Origin: an uncultured Arenicella sp.
GTDB lineage: Bacteria > Pseudomonadota > Gammaproteobacteria > Arenicellales > Arenicellaceae
NCBI GenBank assembly: GCA_947499305.1
Contig: CANMNN010000010.1
Coordinates: forward strand, 56,885-120,884
DNA length: 64,000 bases
Reading direction: 5' to 3'
The notes under the pieces are model-generated. The model saw only the letters and a program-made list of their open reading frames with translations. It ran no database searches and was not told where the DNA came from. The position numbers and the translations under genes are program-made. Shown piece by piece: positions 62,103-64,000 of this stretch (position 1 is the stretch's first letter; each line of letters begins with the position of its first letter).

Positions 62103-63679
62103 GAAAACGCGATGTGGGTACTATAGGGGAAGATGATTTCGCCGCGCTTTGCTCTAAGGCAGGATTTACTGCAAATCCCTCTACTCGGGATATGTACGGG
62201 TGGGACTTTACCGTGGAAGGCGTCAGGGAACAGAATGCTGATATTCCTGAGGATTTGGATGACAGGAAACTAGACTGCTCTATCCAAGTCAAATCAACCG
62301 ACAAAAGACCTGGCAGTTGGCAAATCAAATTGAGTCATCTTAAAGAATTTGCCATGTCAGCTAGACCATCATTCATTTGCGTTCAAGAATATGATGGTAA
62401 AGAATCCCCACAATCCATTTACTTATTGCATATCGACAAAACCCTTACTAAAAAAATTCTCCACAAGATCCGAAAACTTGATAATCAAGGCAAAGGGAAT
62501 CGCCTTAATAACCACCACATGTCGTTAAAGTATGGAGAGTCAGAGCGACTACCTGAACCTACCGCTAGCCAACTGAATAATGCTCTATGGCGAGTAATAC
62601 CCGAAGGTCAAAAAAAATACTCTAAGGAAAAACTAGAATATGCAGAGAAAGTAGGCTTTGAAGATGGGAGTACGAAAATTAGCGTAAACTTATCTGGCGT
62701 TGACCCAATCGGCGAAATGCATTCGTTTTTTCTTGGTAAAAGTGACTCAATACTTGCAGACAGAATTGTAGCTAGGAACCAAAGATTTGGCGAGTTAAGT
62801 CCGACTCCATTTATCAATGAAGCTAATGTTAAAATTCGCACAAACAACGATACCAACGACAGAAAGTGCATTGCCTTGTTCAAAGAGTCTTCACTATCAC
62901 ACCCAATAGAGATTTCGGCATCTCTCAGAAACTCTCCTTTAAACAGTGTTCTAGGGTTTAAAGAAAGTGAATCGCTACTCACTTCACCTTTTTTCGAACT
63001 TCTTATATCCCCTAGAAAAGGTCAGATTAACTTTAAGTTCGAAATGAATCCAGACTCGATTCAATCCTTAACTCACCTATCTCAATTTTTGAAGCTTATT
63101 CAACTACTAGACAAAAATGTGCCAATCTTTTTGGAACTAAATTTTGGTGACGCCACAGAATTTAAAACAACGCTTAATGTCCCTGAAACAGAATTTGATC
63201 TTAGGCAGTTTGATCGGCTTCACACCGCTGTCCAATCATTAGTTTCCACATGCAAACTTCTAGACCTAGACCTTGCGACTCAGACCGCCTCAGTCTCAGA
63301 AATCATTGCGTATCAAGAAAACACTAAAACCCTGCTCAAGCTACTCGAGCAACCAATTCAAGAAGTCACTTTTCGAGCAGAGATATCAAAAGAGATGAGA
63401 GCGAAAGTCACCATTGAAAAGTATGCCATCCTGACATACGCTCAAACAAAAATTGGACAAAAATCTTTAACAATATTTCTCGCCTACTCGGGTGCTTTAA
63501 ATCAAGACGTAGGTTACTTCTATGACTTTGAGTGCCAAGAAAAAGAAATTAAAGCACCGCTTGTTTTTAATGATTTAGACCAAGAAATTGGCACAGAGCT
63601 TACTGATAAATTTTTAGAATTCGAGCAACACTACATAAATAAAGGATATCAGACCATAAAAGTTATGATATCCGAATAG
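62099..63679 (+). CDS. integrase-coupled protein with N-terminal PD-(D/E)XK nuclease-like domain (DUF4365-like)
   Basis: A 526-residue protein. Residues 1-110 show a restriction-endonuclease-like pattern: Glu11 (TIGEDDFAALC), Asp36 (YGWDFTVE) and Gln63-x-Lys65 (CSIQVKST), then WQIKLSHLKEFA and RPSFICVQEY, as in DUF4365 and Mrr-type nucleases. The remaining 400 residues are mixed alpha/beta with no motif I recognise and could be a sensor or specificity module. Its ATG overlaps the integrase stop, so it is made together with the integrase. As a cargo gene at the end of a tRNA-borne element it could be a defence nuclease or a factor for the element itself. No membrane segments or helicase motifs are present. 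Confidence 0.7.
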   Translation: MRKRDVGTIGEDDFAALCSKAGFTANPSTRDMYGWDFTVEGVREQNADIPEDLDDRKLDCSIQVKSTDKRPGSWQIKLSHLKEFAMSARPSFICVQEYDGKESPQSIYLLHIDKTLTKKILHKIRKLDNQGKGNRLNNHHMSLKYGESERLPEPTASQLNNALWRVIPEGQKKYSKEKLEYAEKVGFEDGSTKISVNLSGVDPIGEMHSFFLGKSDSILADRIVARNQRFGELSPTPFINEANVKIRTNNDTNDRKCIALFKESSLSHPIEISASLRNSPLNSVLGFKESESLLTSPFFELLISPRKGQINFKFEMNPDSIQSLTHLSQFLKLIQLLDKNVPIFLELNFGDATEFKTTLNVPETEFDLRQFDRLHTAVQSLVSTCKLLDLDLATQTASVSEIIAYQENTKTLLKLLEQPIQEVTFRAEISKEMRAKVTIEKYAILTYAQTKIGQKSLTIFLAYSGALNQDVGYFYDFECQEKEIKAPLVFNDLDQEIGTELTDKFLEFEQHYINKGYQTIKVMISE

Positions 63680-64000
63680 TGCACTCCGAATTTCAAGGCT
63701 AAAAAAATATCTTTGTCAGATTAAACTCTATAATAATTTAATGAGAAACAAATCGCGATTTAATTCGTTCTAAGTTCCTTTGAATTCAAAAGAGTCTTAG
63801 CTCTACTTTTGTAGAGGTCTGATATCTGTCCTGCGGCACTTAGTCTACCCAAAATTCTTTTATAAGCAGTACTTAAGTCACTATCATTTTCATAATTCTT
63901 CAACTCTGCAAAGTCTGTATAGAGTAAGCGCCAAGTAACCGACACCCTTGCAATTCACCCGTGCGGGTGAGGCGGGCTGAGTTAACTTTGCGTACTATTA
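63680..64000. other. window end: AT-rich region with a perfect palindrome and a doubtful short frame
   Basis: A minus-strand frame of 61 codons runs from a GTG at 63945 to 63760. Its C-terminal part (DLSTAYKRILGRLSAAGQISDLYKSR) looks protein-like, but the start is poor and an in-frame TGA lies just upstream, so it may be a remnant or a small gene. TCACCCG-TG-CGGGTGA (63955-63970) is a perfect palindrome just upstream of that frame. Confidence 0.35.

Larger units (their letters stand above)
60870..64000 (+). mobile_element. left end of a tRNA-Phe-integrated element (right end outside window)
   Basis: A tRNA gene followed directly by a tyrosine integrase in the same direction is the usual layout of genomic islands and prophages, with the tRNA 3' end as attachment core. 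The nuclease-like gene is coupled to the integrase. Genes after 60945 look more AT-rich than the housekeeping genes before. The second attachment copy is not visible, so the boundary is inferred. Confidence 0.6.

Overview
The window reads as chromosomal DNA of a free-living, probably marine gammaproteobacterium. The support is inference from gene content: mutY-yggX, trmB, a tRNA-Phe of enterobacterial type, purD-thyA-folA-rpiA, an STN-type TonB receptor with an ECF sigma/FecR pair, and many large exported repeat proteins. The style resembles Arenicella-like bacteria, but genus cannot be fixed without a search.

Layout. 1-4.3 kb (minus): a truncated penicillin-acylase-family gene, then a translationally coupled signalling operon (CheA-like kinase, receiver, CheX-like phosphatase). 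4.6-8.7 kb: a glutamate locus, with an acidic-amino-acid symporter facing a glutamate dehydrogenase/aminotransferase pair. 8.8-13.4 kb (minus): ECF sigma, FecR and a TonB receptor carrying an STN domain; the receptor gene has a second, internal signal peptide and start with a strong ribosome-binding site. 13.7-20.3 kb (minus): a ~2000-residue secreted protein made of about 16 Cys-containing modules plus thrombospondin-3 calcium repeats, behind a small membrane-anchored protein. 20.8-28.4 kb: an AraC regulator, a lipase with an anchored partner, three small exported unknowns and a LuxR-type regulator fused to a degenerate alpha/beta hydrolase. 28.6-34.7 kb (plus): purD, thyA, folA, rpiA, then a three-gene AAA ATPase / membrane protein / TPR unit. 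34.7-39.6 kb: a glycosidase-like protein, a CPXCG zinc-ribbon protein, a subtilase and a small Tat-type exported protein. 39.6-56.1 kb (minus): a surface locus with a degenerate copper-amine-oxidase-like protein, a free beta-propeller protein, a ~3680-residue propeller/GEVED/SdrD-B protein and a C25 (gingipain-type) protease. 56.2-60.7 kb: trmB, the HPr-rel-A trio (HprK-like kinase, PqqD-like protein, nucleotidyltransferase), mutY and yggX. 60.87 kb onward: tRNA-Phe followed by a tyrosine integrase and a coupled PD-(D/E)XK-type protein, the left end of an integrated element that continues past the window.

Most notable: (1) the giant TSP3 protein and the subtilase end in the same 16-residue motif, C-x-P-x-x-T-x7-I-C-L-COOH with identical spacing, a candidate undescribed C-terminal sorting or processing signal; (2) nested starts giving STN-containing and STN-less forms of one TonB receptor; (3) a three-module higher-order repeat of exactly 1599 bp in the SdrD-B giant, coupled to a C25 protease; (4) an integrase that seems to start at AUC, coupled to a nuclease-like cargo gene; (5) the little-studied HPr-rel-A system. 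All functional statements rest on reading the sequence and family knowledge; no search was run.
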